Notes under the pieces: model-generated
What the model saw: the letters and a program-made list of their open reading frames with translations, nothing else
Databases searched by the model: none
Told to the model about the DNA's origin: nothing
Source of the DNA: an uncultured Clostridia bacterium
GTDB lineage: Bacteria > Bacillota > Clostridia > Christensenellales > UBA1242
Length of the DNA: 54,618 nucleotides
Reading direction: 5' to 3'
Assembly (NCBI GenBank): GCA_934747805.1
Contig: CAKVHC010000006.1
Span: 1-54,618, forward strand
Made by a program: the position numbers and the translations under genes
Part shown: positions 23,503 through 32,615 of the stretch, one piece after another
Numbering within the stretch: position 1 is the stretch's first letter
How the letters are laid out: every line of letters begins with the position of its first letter

Positions 23503-24453
23503 TTACTCATTATCAGTAACGTTGAATCCAAGAGATTCAATCTTATTGATAACTTCTTCTAATGATTTTGCACCCATATTACGAACTTTTGCCATCTCAC
23601 TACGAGATTTTTTCAAAAGTTCACCAATCGTGTTGATGCCTGCACGTTTCAAGCAGTTGTAGCTACGAACACTCAATTCAAGGTCTTCGATAGGTTTTTC
23701 GAACAAACGAGATTGTTCGTCTTCCTTACGGTCAACCAAAATCTTGCAACCAGCCATATTTTCAACTTGCTCAATGAACAATGACATATAGTCATTGATG
23801 AGTTTGGCACTTAATGCGATAATTTCCTTAACGGTAGCAGTACCGTTGGTTTCCACATCAATAACCAATTTATCAAAGTCCATTCTTTGACCCACACGGG
23901 CAGTTTGGACGTCATAATTCACTTTCTTTACAGGAGAGAAAATTGAATCGATAGGAATGTAATCCACTTCGTTCACGAAGTCCTTGTTTTCAGGGCTTGG
24001 AACATAACCTCTGCCGTTGCCAACGAACAACTGCATATCAATTTCTGCTTTTTCTTCCAAAGTGCAGATATACAAATCTGGGTTCAATACATCTACTTGG
24101 TCGTTTGGTTCAATATCTCTTGCATAAACTTCGCAAGGACCATATTTGTGCAAACGGAGAGTTGTGCAGAAATTAGCGCTGTCATTTGAAGACCTTAAAG
24201 CCAAAGATTTAAGATTCAAGACTATATCAGTAACATCTTCTGTTACGCCGTGAATAGCCGAGAATTCGTGCAATACATTTTTAATTTTGATGCCACGAAC
24301 AGCAGTGCCAGGAAGGCTAGAAAGTAGCACTCTACGCAAACTGTTACCAATAGTAATGCCGAAACCTTTTTCCAAAGGTTCAACAGTAATGGTAGCCTTT
24401 GCGCCATTGTCGCTTTCTACAAAACTGATTCTTGGTTTCTCGATTTCCATCAT
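23503..24453 (-). CDS. rpoA: RNA polymerase subunit alpha
   Basis: 316 residues from the ATG at 24453 chosen for the AGGAGG 9 nt upstream; a more upstream start would lie in the gap. N-terminal dimerisation domain (GFGITIGNSLRRVLLSS) and C-terminal domain (LELSVRSYNCLKRAGINTIGELL, then RNMGAKSLEEV) that binds UP elements and activators are both complete. Nucleates core enzyme assembly. Confidence 0.98.
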   Translation of the reverse strand: MMEIEKPRISFVESDNGAKATITVEPLEKGFGITIGNSLRRVLLSSLPGTAVRGIKIKNVLHEFSAIHGVTEDVTDIVLNLKSLALRSSNDSANFCTTLRLHKYGPCEVYARDIEPNDQVDVLNPDLYICTLEEKAEIDMQLFVGNGRGYVPSPENKDFVNEVDYIPIDSIFSPVKKVNYDVQTARVGQRMDFDKLVIDVETNGTATVKEIIALSAKLINDYMSLFIEQVENMAGCKILVDRKEDEQSRLFEKPIEDLELSVRSYNCLKRAGINTIGELLKKSRSEMAKVRNMGAKSLEEVINKIESLGFNVTDNE

Positions 24454-24469
24454 AAATAGTCCCCTCCTA

Positions 24470-25090
24470 TTATCTACTATACAATTCGACAATCAAGTGT
24501 TCTTGAATATTCATATCAATGTCATCACGCAAAGGCAATGCAATGATTTTACCTGTCAATTTATTGCTATCGTACTCAATCCATTTTGGAGTAACAAGTT
24601 TAACACCCTTCAATGCTTTGTATTGTTCAAGGTCTTGCTTGTTTTCTCTAACAGAAATCACATCACCAACTTTAACTTGGTAAGAAGGAATGTTTACAGT
24701 CTTACCATTAACTGCGATATGTCTGTGGTTAACGTTTTGACGGCTTTCTGCTCTTGAAGAACCAAGTCCCATACGATAAACGACGTTATCGAGTCTGCAT
24801 TCCAACATTCTCAAAAGGTTTTCACCAGTAGAGCCCTTTGCATTGGCAGCCTTTTCGTAGAATATGCGGAATTGACGTTCCTGCATACCATAAGCTTTCT
24901 TAACTTTTTGCTTTTCAGCAAGTTGCAAGCCATATTCACTAATTTTATGTCTAGCAGCACCGTGTTGACCAGGAACAGTTGGACGTTTGTCAAAAGGACA
25001 TTTGCCAGAAACACACTTTTCGCCTTTTAGGAAAAGTTTGCAACCTGCTCTACGGCATTGACGACAATCAGCTTCTGTATATTTTGCCAT
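24470..25090 (-). CDS. rpsD: 30S ribosomal protein S4, zinc-binding form
   Basis: 206 residues. The N-terminus keeps Cys9, Cys12, Cys17, Cys26 and Cys31, so this is the zinc-containing form. The S4 RNA-binding domain (RLDNVVYRMGLGSSRAESRQNVNHRHIAVNGKTV) is in the middle. S4 starts 30S assembly and in Bacillota often represses its own mRNA. Here it sits between rpsK and rpoA, unlike Bacillus where it is elsewhere. Confidence 0.98.
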   Translation of the reverse strand: MAKYTEADCRQCRRAGCKLFLKGEKCVSGKCPFDKRPTVPGQHGAARHKISEYGLQLAEKQKVKKAYGMQERQFRIFYEKAANAKGSTGENLLRMLECRLDNVVYRMGLGSSRAESRQNVNHRHIAVNGKTVNIPSYQVKVGDVISVRENKQDLEQYKALKGVKLVTPKWIEYDSNKLTGKIIALPLRDDIDMNIQEHLIVELYSR

Positions 25091-25108
25091 AATCTAATTA
25101 TCTCCTTA

Positions 25109-25516
25109 CTATACTCTTCTTCTCTTAGGAGGTCTGCAACCATTGTGAGGGATAGGTGAAACGTCTTTAATCATAGTAACGCCTATTTCAGCAGCTCCTA
25201 TAGCACGAATGGCAGCTTCACGACCACTGCCTGGTCCTTTGATGTAAACATCAACAGCATTGATGCCGTTTTCCTTTGCCACTTTAGCAGCAGTTTCAAC
25301 AGCGCTTTGAGCAGCAAATGGAGTATTCTTTTTAGAACCTCTAAAACCTAATGCACCAGCACTGCTTGCACTAACAGCGTTGCCAGCGTCATCAGTGAAA
25401 GTAACGATAGTGTTGTTGAAAGAACATTGAATGTGGCAAGCGCCGTGTCCAATATTCTTAGTCACTTTACGTCTTCTGGTCTTAGGTGAGTCTTTTTTCA
25501 TATTAGTTGTTGCCAT
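25109..25516 (-). CDS. rpsK: 30S ribosomal protein S11
   Basis: 135 residues with the VTKNIGHGACHIQCSFNNTIVTFTD start of the fold and basic PHNGCRPPKRRRV end. Platform protein of the small subunit, downstream of rpsM by 13 bp. Confidence 0.98.
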   Translation of the reverse strand: MATTNMKKDSPKTRRRKVTKNIGHGACHIQCSFNNTIVTFTDDAGNAVSASSAGALGFRGSKKNTPFAAQSAVETAAKVAKENGINAVDVYIKGPGSGREAAIRAIGAAEIGVTMIKDVSPIPHNGCRPPKRRRV

Positions 25517-25529
25517 ACTATTTTACTCC

Positions 25530-25898
25530 TTACTTCTTCTTGTTAGCAATAGTCTTTCTTGGACCCTTGCGTGTACGAGAATTTGTTCTAGTACGTTGAC
25601 CACGTACTGGAAGATTGTTACGATGTCTAATGCCACGATAACAACCGATTTCTTTTAGTCTTTTGATGTTCATAGAAACATCTCTGCGAAGTTCGCCTTC
25701 AACAGTCATATTCTTATCAATGTAAGTACGGAGAGCTGCAATATCGCTTTCTGACAAATCTTTAACACGAGTATCAGGGTTAACACCAGTAGCAGCCAAA
25801 ATTTCATTTGACTTAACTCTGCCGATACCATAAATGTATGTCAAGCCGATTTCAACTCTCTTGTCATTTGGTAAATCCACACCGGAAATACGAGCCAT
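25530..25898 (-). CDS. rpsM: 30S ribosomal protein S13
   Basis: 122 residues: MARISGVDLPNDKRVEIGLTYIYGIG opening with helix-two-turn-helix, and the basic PVRGQRTRTNSRTRKGPRKT tail reaching the P-site tRNA. Start of the alpha part of the cluster; 70 bp separate it from rpmJ. Confidence 0.98.
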   Translation of the reverse strand: MARISGVDLPNDKRVEIGLTYIYGIGRVKSNEILAATGVNPDTRVKDLSESDIAALRTYIDKNMTVEGELRRDVSMNIKRLKEIGCYRGIRHRNNLPVRGQRTRTNSRTRKGPRKTIANKKK

Positions 25899-25968
25899 TT
25901 TAATTTCTCCTTAAAAATTTTATATATAATCGATTCTGCCATTTTGCCGCGAGCAGAAGCGTTGATTC

Positions 25969-26082
25969 CTAACCTTGTCTTTGTTTGTGTTTAGGATTTT
26001 CGCAGATGCACATAACCACGCCTTCACGCTTGATTATTTTGCATTTAGGACACATTTTCTTAACTGATGGTCTTACTTTCAT
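25969..26082 (-). CDS. rpmJ: 50S ribosomal protein L36
   Basis: 37 residues, MKVRPSVKKMCPKCK opening, with the zinc site Cys11, Cys14, Cys27, His32. ATG at 26082 follows GGAG. Lies between infA and rpsM as in most bacteria. Confidence 0.97.
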   Translation of the reverse strand: MKVRPSVKKMCPKCKIIKREGVVMCICENPKHKQRQG

Positions 26083-26094
26083 ACTTTTCTCCTT

Positions 26095-26316
26095 TTAGTT
26101 TTTATCACGCCAAGTGATACGACCTTTTGTGAGGTCATAAGGACTCATTTCAATGCGCACTTTGTCGCCTTCAATGACCCTAATGTAATGCAATCTAAGT
26201 TTGCCAGAAATGTAAGCGGTAATAATTTGCCCAGTTACAATCTTGACTTTAAAGGCACCATTGCCCAATGCTTCGACAATTTCGCCTTCGGTTTCAATCA
26301 CATCTTCTTTTGACAT
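26095..26316 (-). CDS. infA: Translation initiation factor IF-1
   Basis: 73 residues, a single S1/OB-fold: IETEGEIVEALGNGAFKVKI and HYIRVIEGDKVRIEMSPYDLTKGRITWR. Binds the A site of the 30S subunit in initiation. Ends 12 bp before rpmJ and directly abuts the KOW gene upstream. Confidence 0.98.
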   Translation of the reverse strand: MSKEDVIETEGEIVEALGNGAFKVKIVTGQIITAYISGKLRLHYIRVIEGDKVRIEMSPYDLTKGRITWRDKN

Positions 26317-26580
26317 TTAGTTCCCCTTTATTTGAGCGACCACATAGTGCAGTTCTGCGTTCAAATCAGTCGCCGATTTAATAGTGCGTGGGTCAAGCAC
26401 GCCCGACTTAATAAGTCTAACGTGTTTAACGTTCTTTTTTTTCGGTGAATTACAATGCTTATCAAAGCCATTAGCGAGTCTTACATAGTCGCAGTCTACA
26501 TTAAGTACTATGTAAACCTTGCCTGTGTCACGGCCTTGTATCGATTGCACCGCATCGCCTATGCAAATTGTCTTTTTCAT
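26317..26580 (-). CDS. KOW-domain RNA-binding protein (L14e-like)
   Basis: 87 residues. The N-terminal KOW motif (GDAVQSIQGRDTGKVYIVLNVD) resembles eukaryotic/archaeal L14e/L6e proteins. Clostridia and relatives carry this gene between map and infA; it is usually annotated as KOW domain-containing RNA-binding protein and may be a ribosome-associated or extra ribosomal protein. Function unproven. 7 bp after map. Confidence 0.9.
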   Translation of the reverse strand: MKKTICIGDAVQSIQGRDTGKVYIVLNVDCDYVRLANGFDKHCNSPKKKNVKHVRLIKSGVLDPRTIKSATDLNAELHYVVAQIKGN

Positions 26581-26587
26581 TATACAC

Positions 26588-27334
26588 CTAAATTGTAATT
26601 ATTTCAACACCATTTTCGCATATTATTAAGGTATTTTCGTAATGAGCAGCATATTTGCCATCTTTTGTGCGAATGGTCCAGCCATTATCGTCCAGATAGA
26701 CCTGCCTTTGACCCATGTTCACCATAGGTTCAACAGCAATGACCATATTTTTACGCAAGATTGGACCCGCATTATATCTGCCGTAATTTGGAATTATTGG
26801 GTCTTCGTGCAAGTCTTTGCCTATGCCGTGCCCAGCCATTTCACGAACGATGGAATAACCATTCGCTTCCACAAATTGCTGAATGCGGGCACTAATGTGA
26901 CCAAGTTTGCTTCCGTCCTTAATTCCTTCAATGCCAACCCAAAAAGATTTTTCAGTGATTTCAATCAGTCTTTTTGCCTCCGGGCTAATATTGCCGACTG
27001 CAAAGGTTCTGCTAGCATCACCGTTGTAACCCTTATAATTGGCACAGACGTCAATAGTTATGATGTCACCATCTTTCAATGGTTCGTCATCACAAAATCC
27101 GTGCACAACTGCATCGTTTTTCGATGCGCAGATTGCGAACGGAAATCCTTCATAGCCTAGACAACTAGGCTCGCCACCCTGCGAACGTATGTAATCAATA
27201 GCGATTTCGTTTAGGCGGTTTGTCGTTTGACCGACATAAATTTCTTTTTCCAGAACCTTTAGCACGTCGCCAGTAATTTTACCAGCGACACGTATAAGTT
27301 CCAGTTCTTTATCTGTTTTGATAATGATACTCAT
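26588..27334 (-). CDS. map: Methionine aminopeptidase type I
   Basis: 248 residues. The five metal ligands are recognisable: Asp in TIDVCANYKGYN and in YNGDASRTF, His in MAGHGIGKDLHEDP, Glu in IAVEPMV and the C-terminal Glu in AHYENTL. Removes the initiator methionine. Start overlaps adk stop by one base. Confidence 0.97.
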   Translation of the reverse strand: MSIIIKTDKELELIRVAGKITGDVLKVLEKEIYVGQTTNRLNEIAIDYIRSQGGEPSCLGYEGFPFAICASKNDAVVHGFCDDEPLKDGDIITIDVCANYKGYNGDASRTFAVGNISPEAKRLIEITEKSFWVGIEGIKDGSKLGHISARIQQFVEANGYSIVREMAGHGIGKDLHEDPIIPNYGRYNAGPILRKNMVIAVEPMVNMGQRQVYLDDNGWTIRTKDGKYAAHYENTLIICENGVEIITI

Positions 27335-27957
27335 TATTTGTTTAAAGCCTCTACTACATTTTCAAACACGTCGTTTACATCTCTTGAGCCGTCAATCACT
27401 TGAAGCTTACCGAGTGAGCGGTAGTACTCTACCACTGGCTTAGTTTTCTCGTGATATGTGGAAAGTCTAGCACGAATTGCGTTCTCGTCCGCATCATCGG
27501 CACGAACGGTGTAATCACCACCGCACTTCTCACAAGAATTCCCTTTCGACCAATCGATATGGCTTATGTTGCCACATTGTTTGCACGTAAGACGACCAGT
27601 AAGTCTTCTGACCAACTTGTCAGGATTTACGTCAATCAATACAGCCTTGTCTACATCAACGAACTGCGCAATCGCTTCAGCCTGAGATAGCGTTCTAGGA
27701 ACGCCATCCAAGATGAAACCGTTCTCACAATCCTTTTGAGCAATTCTATCTTTTAGCATAGCCAAAATAATTTCATCACTCACTAGTTTACCAGCGTCGA
27801 TAGTGGCTTTAATCTTGCGACCGAAATCACTATCTTGACTAGCATAACTTCTCAACATATCTCCAGTGGAGATTTGAGGAATGTTATATTTTTTGCATAT
27901 AAGTTTTGCTTGTGTGCCTTTGCCACAACCTTGTGCGCCTAATAAAACAATCTTCAT
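27334..27957 (-). CDS. adk: Adenylate kinase
   Basis: 207 residues. P-loop GAQGCGKG (7-14), DGVPRT segment, and a long lid with a four-Cys zinc site (CKQC ... CEKC, about 126-149), typical of Gram-positive adenylate kinases. Reversible phosphate transfer between ATP and AMP. Between secY and map. Confidence 0.98.
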   Translation of the reverse strand: MKIVLLGAQGCGKGTQAKLICKKYNIPQISTGDMLRSYASQDSDFGRKIKATIDAGKLVSDEIILAMLKDRIAQKDCENGFILDGVPRTLSQAEAIAQFVDVDKAVLIDVNPDKLVRRLTGRLTCKQCGNISHIDWSKGNSCEKCGGDYTVRADDADENAIRARLSTYHEKTKPVVEYYRSLGKLQVIDGSRDVNDVFENVVEALNK

Positions 27958-27965
27958 TTAAACTC

Positions 27966-29276
27966 CTATTTCAAGAATCCTCGATAATTTCTCATCAAAA
28001 GTTGTGCTTCCAATGATTTGTTGAATTCCAATGCAACACTTACCACGATCAATAGTCCAGTTGCGCTGAATGCGTTGACCAAACCTGATGTGCCAATACC
28101 TTTGAAAATCAAGGTTGGAACGAGTGCTACCAATGCCAAGAATATTGCACCGAATAGTGTAATCTTCTTAGAGATATTTGATAAATATTGACTAGTAGGT
28201 TTACCTGGGCGAATACCCTGAATAAATCCACCGTTCTGTTGAATCTGTTTTGCGATATCATCAGTATTGAAACTAATCATATTATAGAAGAATGAGAAGA
28301 ACAAAATCAATACTGCAAGCACAATGCTATACACCCAGCTGCCCGCACCTAACCATTTTGACCACCAGCCGATAAACCCGGTAGTTTTGCTTGGCCAGAA
28401 AATGCTGAACAAAACTTGTGGAAAAGTAAGAATTGAACTTGCGAAGATGATAGGCATAACGCCGTTAGCGTTAACACGGATAGGAATGCAACTTGACGAA
28501 CCACCATACATTTTTCTACCCTTCATTTGCTTCGCATAAGAAACATTAACTTTTCTTTCTGCGCCATCGACGAATACAATGGCAGCGAAAATTATTAGCA
28601 ACGCAACGAGGAACAACACCAACTGCCAGATAGCTGTTGTGCTAGTAGCCTTGTCCGCACTGAAAATATCTTTGAATGTGCTCATTAAAGCCGTGCAAGC
28701 TGAAGACAACAAACCAACGAAGATTAGCAATGAAACGCCATTACCAATACCAATGCTGGTTATCTTTTCTCCGAGCCAAACAGTAAGCATAGATCCGCAA
28801 ACCAACATCAAAATGACGAAGGTATAAGTGAGCCAAACTGGCGCACCAGCGAGAATGCCTGTAACACTGTCAGCAGCGCCCAAACCGATAACTGTACCGG
28901 TAGCCTGAGCTACTGCTAAAACTAGTGCAACTATTTTGGTGATTAATGAGATTTTGCGTTTGCCGTTTTCGCCGTCCTTTGATAATCTTTCCAAACTAGG
29001 AATAGCGACAGCAAGCAACTGAACAATAATGCTAGACGTAATATAAGGCGAAATACCTAATGCAAGGAATGCACCCATTGAGAGCGCACCACCGCTTAGG
29101 CTGTTCAATAGACCCAAGAATGTGTTATCGCTAACACCGTCCTTTAGGACTGATGTGCTGATGCCAGGCACGGGAAGATAACAACCTATGCGATAAATCA
29201 ACAATAATAATAGGGTAAAGAGTAGCTTTTTTCTAACCTCTTTGACCTTAAAGGCCTCTACTAGCGTCTTAAACAT
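27966..29276 (-). CDS. secY: Preprotein translocase subunit SecY
   Basis: 436 residues, ten predicted transmembrane helices, with family blocks YRIGCYLPVPGI, the plug region SGGALSMGAFLALGISPYITSSI and PGKPTSQYLSNI. Forms the protein-conducting channel with SecE/SecG. Start overlaps the rplO stop by one base. Confidence 0.97.
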   Translation of the reverse strand: MFKTLVEAFKVKEVRKKLLFTLLLLLIYRIGCYLPVPGISTSVLKDGVSDNTFLGLLNSLSGGALSMGAFLALGISPYITSSIIVQLLAVAIPSLERLSKDGENGKRKISLITKIVALVLAVAQATGTVIGLGAADSVTGILAGAPVWLTYTFVILMLVCGSMLTVWLGEKITSIGIGNGVSLLIFVGLLSSACTALMSTFKDIFSADKATSTTAIWQLVLFLVALLIIFAAIVFVDGAERKVNVSYAKQMKGRKMYGGSSSCIPIRVNANGVMPIIFASSILTFPQVLFSIFWPSKTTGFIGWWSKWLGAGSWVYSIVLAVLILFFSFFYNMISFNTDDIAKQIQQNGGFIQGIRPGKPTSQYLSNISKKITLFGAIFLALVALVPTLIFKGIGTSGLVNAFSATGLLIVVSVALEFNKSLEAQLLMRNYRGFLK

Positions 29277-29722
29277 TATTTCACCTCAACCTTGCCACCA
29301 ACTGCTTCAATTTTTTCTTTTGCAGATTTTGTGAAAGCGCTTGCAACCACTGTCAAAGCAACTTTGATGTCGCCGTTGCCAAGGATTTTAACGCCGTCTT
29401 TTTCAACTTTTGAGATGATTCCAGATTCGAGCAACATAACTGGGTCTACAACTGTGTTTGCTTCAAATTTGTTCAATTTTTCAAGGCTAACTTCAGTATA
29501 AACCTTAGCGTTAAGAGCATTGTTGAATCCTCTCTTTGGAATTCTACGATACAAAGGGATTTGTCCGCCTTCGAAACCAGGACGAACGCCACCGCCACTA
29601 CGAGCGTTTTGACCTTTGTGACCTTTACCAGCAGTCTTACCAAGACCGCTACCAATACCACGACCTAGTCTGCGTGCATCGGTCTTTGAGCCTTCGGCTG
29701 GTTTAATAGTATGAATATACAT
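29276..29722 (-). CDS. rplO: 50S ribosomal protein L15
   Basis: 148 residues with the RRLGRGIGSGLGKTAGKGHKGQ (from residue 18) flexible Gly/Lys-rich arm threading into the 23S core, then a compact C-terminal domain. Followed directly by secY. Confidence 0.97.
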   Translation of the reverse strand: MYIHTIKPAEGSKTDARRLGRGIGSGLGKTAGKGHKGQNARSGGGVRPGFEGGQIPLYRRIPKRGFNNALNAKVYTEVSLEKLNKFEANTVVDPVMLLESGIISKVEKDGVKILGNGDIKVALTVVASAFTKSAKEKIEAVGGKVEVK

Positions 29723-29736
29723 ATATTATCTCCTTA

Positions 29737-29931
29737 TTACTCTTCTTCAACACGCAAAAGGTGTCTAACTTTGTTTATGCTACCTCTGATGCAAGCATTG
29801 TCAGGCAAAGTTCTAGTCTGACCAAGTTTGCTAAATCCAAGGGCTTCAATAATTTTTGCTTGTTCCTTGTTGTAACCGATAACGCTCTTTGCGTATGTTA
29901 CTTTGAGGACTTTACCAGTTTTCTTTTCCAT
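29737..29931 (-). CDS. rpmD: 50S ribosomal protein L30
   Basis: 64 residues; VTYAKSVIGYNKEQAKIIEALGFSKLGQTRTLPD is the family pattern. Small peripheral large-subunit protein in the rpsE-rpmD-rplO order. Confidence 0.96.
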   Translation of the reverse strand: MEKKTGKVLKVTYAKSVIGYNKEQAKIIEALGFSKLGQTRTLPDNACIRGSINKVRHLLRVEEE

Positions 29932-29942
29932 ATTTTCTCCCC

Positions 29943-30512
29943 TTAAATTTCTTCAACTTTCTTGCCACGAAGTGCAGCAACTTCTTCACGAGTACGCAAT
30001 TCTTTCAAACCATTCAATGTTGCACGAGCGGCATTAATTTTGTTTGTGCTACCGTGAATCTTAGTAGTAACATTCTTGTAGCCTGCAAGTTCCATAATAG
30101 CACGAGCAGAACCACCAGCGATGATACCATTACCCTCTTTTGTAGGGATCATCAATACTGTAGTAGTAGAGAATTTACCTTTAACTTCGTGAGGAATTGT
30201 ACCATTAACGACTGGAACTGTAATTACATTTTTACGAGCGAGCTTTGCAGCCTTTTCGATTGCAACTGGCACTTCAGCAGCCTTAGCAATACCAAGACCA
30301 ACTCTACCCTTTTTGTCACCAACAACAACTGTGGCGCTGAAACGCATTGTGCGTCCACCAGCAGTAACAGCTGTTACACGACGGATACCAAGGTTCTTTT
30401 GAGTGAACTCATCTTGATTTTCTCTTGGTTTGCGTTCAAATCTAGGTTTTCTATTACCGTCCTTCTTTTTGAATTCTGGCTTTTTGTTTTCAACAACAAC
30501 GTTTTCTTCCAT
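29943..30512 (-). CDS. rpsE: 30S ribosomal protein S5
   Basis: 189 residues; about 40 extra N-terminal residues, rich in Lys/Arg/Glu, precede the usual start. Double-stranded RNA-binding-like core RRVTAVTAGGRTMRFSATVVVGDKKGRVG and the GIIAGGSARAIMELAG loop are intact. Guards decoding fidelity. Confidence 0.98.
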   Translation of the reverse strand: MEENVVVENKKPEFKKKDGNRKPRFERKPRENQDEFTQKNLGIRRVTAVTAGGRTMRFSATVVVGDKKGRVGLGIAKAAEVPVAIEKAAKLARKNVITVPVVNGTIPHEVKGKFSTTTVLMIPTKEGNGIIAGGSARAIMELAGYKNVTTKIHGSTNKINAARATLNGLKELRTREEVAALRGKKVEEI

Positions 30513-30521
30513 ATTGTCCCC

Positions 30522-30890
30522 CTAAAATTTAAGTCCAGCTTCACGTGCGCCGTCTGCCAAACTTTGAACTCGACCAATGTACAAGTATCCACCACGGTCG
30601 AATACGACTTCAGTGATACCCTTTGCAATTGCTTTCTTAGCGATGTCTTGACCAACAAGGCGAGCTGCCTCAACTTTAGTCAAATTTTCGCAAGCTTTAG
30701 CAATTTCTGGTTGCAATGTGTTTGATGCAACAAGAGTAACACCCTTGCTATCATCAATGATTTGAGCATAAATACTCTTTGTGCTTCTGTAAACAGCAAG
30801 TCTTGGGCGAGCAGTTGTGCCAGCCAAGTTTCTACGTAGTCTAACGTGACGACGTACTCTGTTTGCATTCTTATCAACTTTACTAAACAT
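30522..30890 (-). CDS. rplR: 50S ribosomal protein L18
   Basis: 122 residues: basic RVRRHVRLRRNLAGTTARPRLAVYRST opening and VVFDRGGYLYIGRVQSLADGAREAGLKF end. Binds 5S rRNA with L5. Confidence 0.98.
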   Translation of the reverse strand: MFSKVDKNANRVRRHVRLRRNLAGTTARPRLAVYRSTKSIYAQIIDDSKGVTLVASNTLQPEIAKACENLTKVEAARLVGQDIAKKAIAKGITEVVFDRGGYLYIGRVQSLADGAREAGLKF

Positions 30891-30901
30891 AACTTGTCTC
30901 C

Positions 30902-31447
30902 TTATTTCTTGCCTGTCTTCTTACCTTGTTTCAAGATAACGACTTCGTCAGAGTATCTAATACCATAACCGTGGTAAGGTTCGACTGGCTTAATGGCACG
31001 AATCTTCGCAGCCATAGCACCTACCGCTTCTTTTGAGTAACCTGAAACTTCAATTTCAGTGGCACTTGGGCAATTCAAAGTAACGCCCTCAACTTCTGCC
31101 ACTTCAACTGGGTGTGAGAAGTTGATGTTCATAACCACTTTGTTGCCTACTTTTTGCACTTTCGCACCTACGCCGTTGATAACCAAAGTCTTCTTAAAGC
31201 CCTTAGTCAAACCTTCAACTGCGTTGCGAATGAGTGTACGGTAAAGGCCGTGCATAGCCTTAACCTTGTTTTCGTCGCTGCTGCGGGTGCATACAACTTC
31301 GTTATTCTTAACTTCAACTGTAATGCACTTATTCACAGGCTGAGTAATTGTTGCTTTGCCGTTTGAAACTACAACGTTGTTGTGTTCGTCGACTTTAACA
31401 GTGATACCAGCTGGAATTTCCACAGGCAATCTTCCTATTCTAGACAT
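30902..31447 (-). CDS. rplF: 50S ribosomal protein L6
   Basis: 181 residues, two tandem alpha/beta domains; MSRIGRLPVEIPAGI start and the conserved EPYHGYGIRYSDE signature near the end. Sits near the sarcin-ricin loop. Confidence 0.98.
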   Translation of the reverse strand: MSRIGRLPVEIPAGITVKVDEHNNVVVSNGKATITQPVNKCITVEVKNNEVVCTRSSDENKVKAMHGLYRTLIRNAVEGLTKGFKKTLVINGVGAKVQKVGNKVVMNINFSHPVEVAEVEGVTLNCPSATEIEVSGYSKEAVGAMAAKIRAIKPVEPYHGYGIRYSDEVVILKQGKKTGKK

Positions 31448-31457
31448 AACTGCCCCC

Positions 31458-31856
31458 TTACCAAATGTACGCTAGCACTTCACCGCCAACGTTTTCTTTT
31501 CTTGCTTGTTTGTCAGTGATGACACCCTTGTTTGTACTAACAATTGCAATGCCCAAACCATTCATAACAGAAGGAATTTCGTCAGCATTAGCATAGTTAC
31601 GCAAACCAGGCTTTGAAACACGACGCAAACCACGAATAACTTTTTCGCCGTTAGGACCATATTTCAAACTGATGTTCATCATCTTGATTTTGTTTTGTTC
31701 AACAATTTCATACTTTTCAATGAAACCTTCGTTAACCAAAATATCTGCGATTGCCAATTTGATTTTAGAAACTGGAACTAGTACAGTTTCGTGTTTGCCA
31801 ACATTGGCATTGCGGATACGAGTCAACATATCTGCGATTGGATCAGTAATATTCAT
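31458..31856 (-). CDS. rpsH: 30S ribosomal protein S8
   Basis: 132 residues; ITDPIADMLTRIRNAN start and GLGIAIVSTNKGVITDKQARKENVGGEVLAYIW end. In other bacteria it represses the spc operon by binding near rplE; I could not confirm a mimic site here. Confidence 0.98.
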   Translation of the reverse strand: MNITDPIADMLTRIRNANVGKHETVLVPVSKIKLAIADILVNEGFIEKYEIVEQNKIKMMNISLKYGPNGEKVIRGLRRVSKPGLRNYANADEIPSVMNGLGIAIVSTNKGVITDKQARKENVGGEVLAYIW

Positions 31857-31868
31857 ATTTCGCTCCTT

Positions 31869-32054
31869 TTACCAACTGGCCTTTTTAACGCCTGGAAGTT
31901 CGCCTTTGTAGGCTAATTCTCTAAAACAAATTCTGCAAATACCATATTTTTTCAATACGGCATGTGGACGACCACAAATGCTGCAACGAGTGTATTCACG
32001 AGTAGCAAATTTTTGCTTTTTTTGTTGTTTTTCTATCATTGCTTTTCTTGCCAT
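31869..32054 (-). CDS. rpsZ: 30S ribosomal protein S14 type Z
   Basis: 61 residues with Cys24, Cys27, Cys40, Cys43 forming the zinc site, i.e. the short zinc-dependent form. Between rplE and rpsH. Confidence 0.98.
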   Translation of the reverse strand: MARKAMIEKQQKKQKFATREYTRCSICGRPHAVLKKYGICRICFRELAYKGELPGVKKASW

Positions 32055-32062
32055 AATTCCCC

Positions 32063-32611
32063 CTATTTAGCAAATGGAAGACCAAGTTTTTGAAGAAGAA
32101 CTTTTGCTTCTTCGTTTGTCTTCGCACTTGTTACAAAGATTATATCAAAGCCACGAATTTTCTCGATTTTGTCATAAACAACTTCTGGGAAAATGATTTG
32201 TTCTTTGATGCCGAATGAGTAGTTGCCTCTGCCGTCAAATGACTTAGTTGACAAACCGTTAAAGTCTCTCACTCTTGGCAAAGCAATAGAAATCAATCTG
32301 TCCATAAATTCGTACATTTTTTCGCCACGAAGGGTTACCTTAGCGCCGATTTTTTGATTTTCACGAAGTTTGAAGTTTGCGATTGATTTTTTAGCAGTTG
32401 TGATAACTGGCTTTTGACCAGCAATAGCTTGCAATTCATCAACTGCTAAGTTAAAACTCTTGCTATTGTCCTTTTCTGCACCTAAACGCAAAGAAAGGAT
32501 AATCTTTTCAAGTTTTGGAACTTGCATAGCATTAGAGATTTTCAATTCTTTTTCAAGTTCTGGCACGATTTCTTTATTGTACAATTCGTGCAATCTGCTA
32601 ACATTTGCCAT
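32063..32611 (-). CDS. rplE: 50S ribosomal protein L5
   Basis: 182 residues; YNKEIVPELEKELKISNAMQVPKLEKI start and GFDIIFVTSAKTNEEAKVLLQKLGLPF end. Central protuberance protein contacting 5S rRNA and the P-site tRNA. Confidence 0.98.
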   Translation of the reverse strand: MANVSRLHELYNKEIVPELEKELKISNAMQVPKLEKIILSLRLGAEKDNSKSFNLAVDELQAIAGQKPVITTAKKSIANFKLRENQKIGAKVTLRGEKMYEFMDRLISIALPRVRDFNGLSTKSFDGRGNYSFGIKEQIIFPEVVYDKIEKIRGFDIIFVTSAKTNEEAKVLLQKLGLPFAK

Positions 32612-32615
32612 CTAA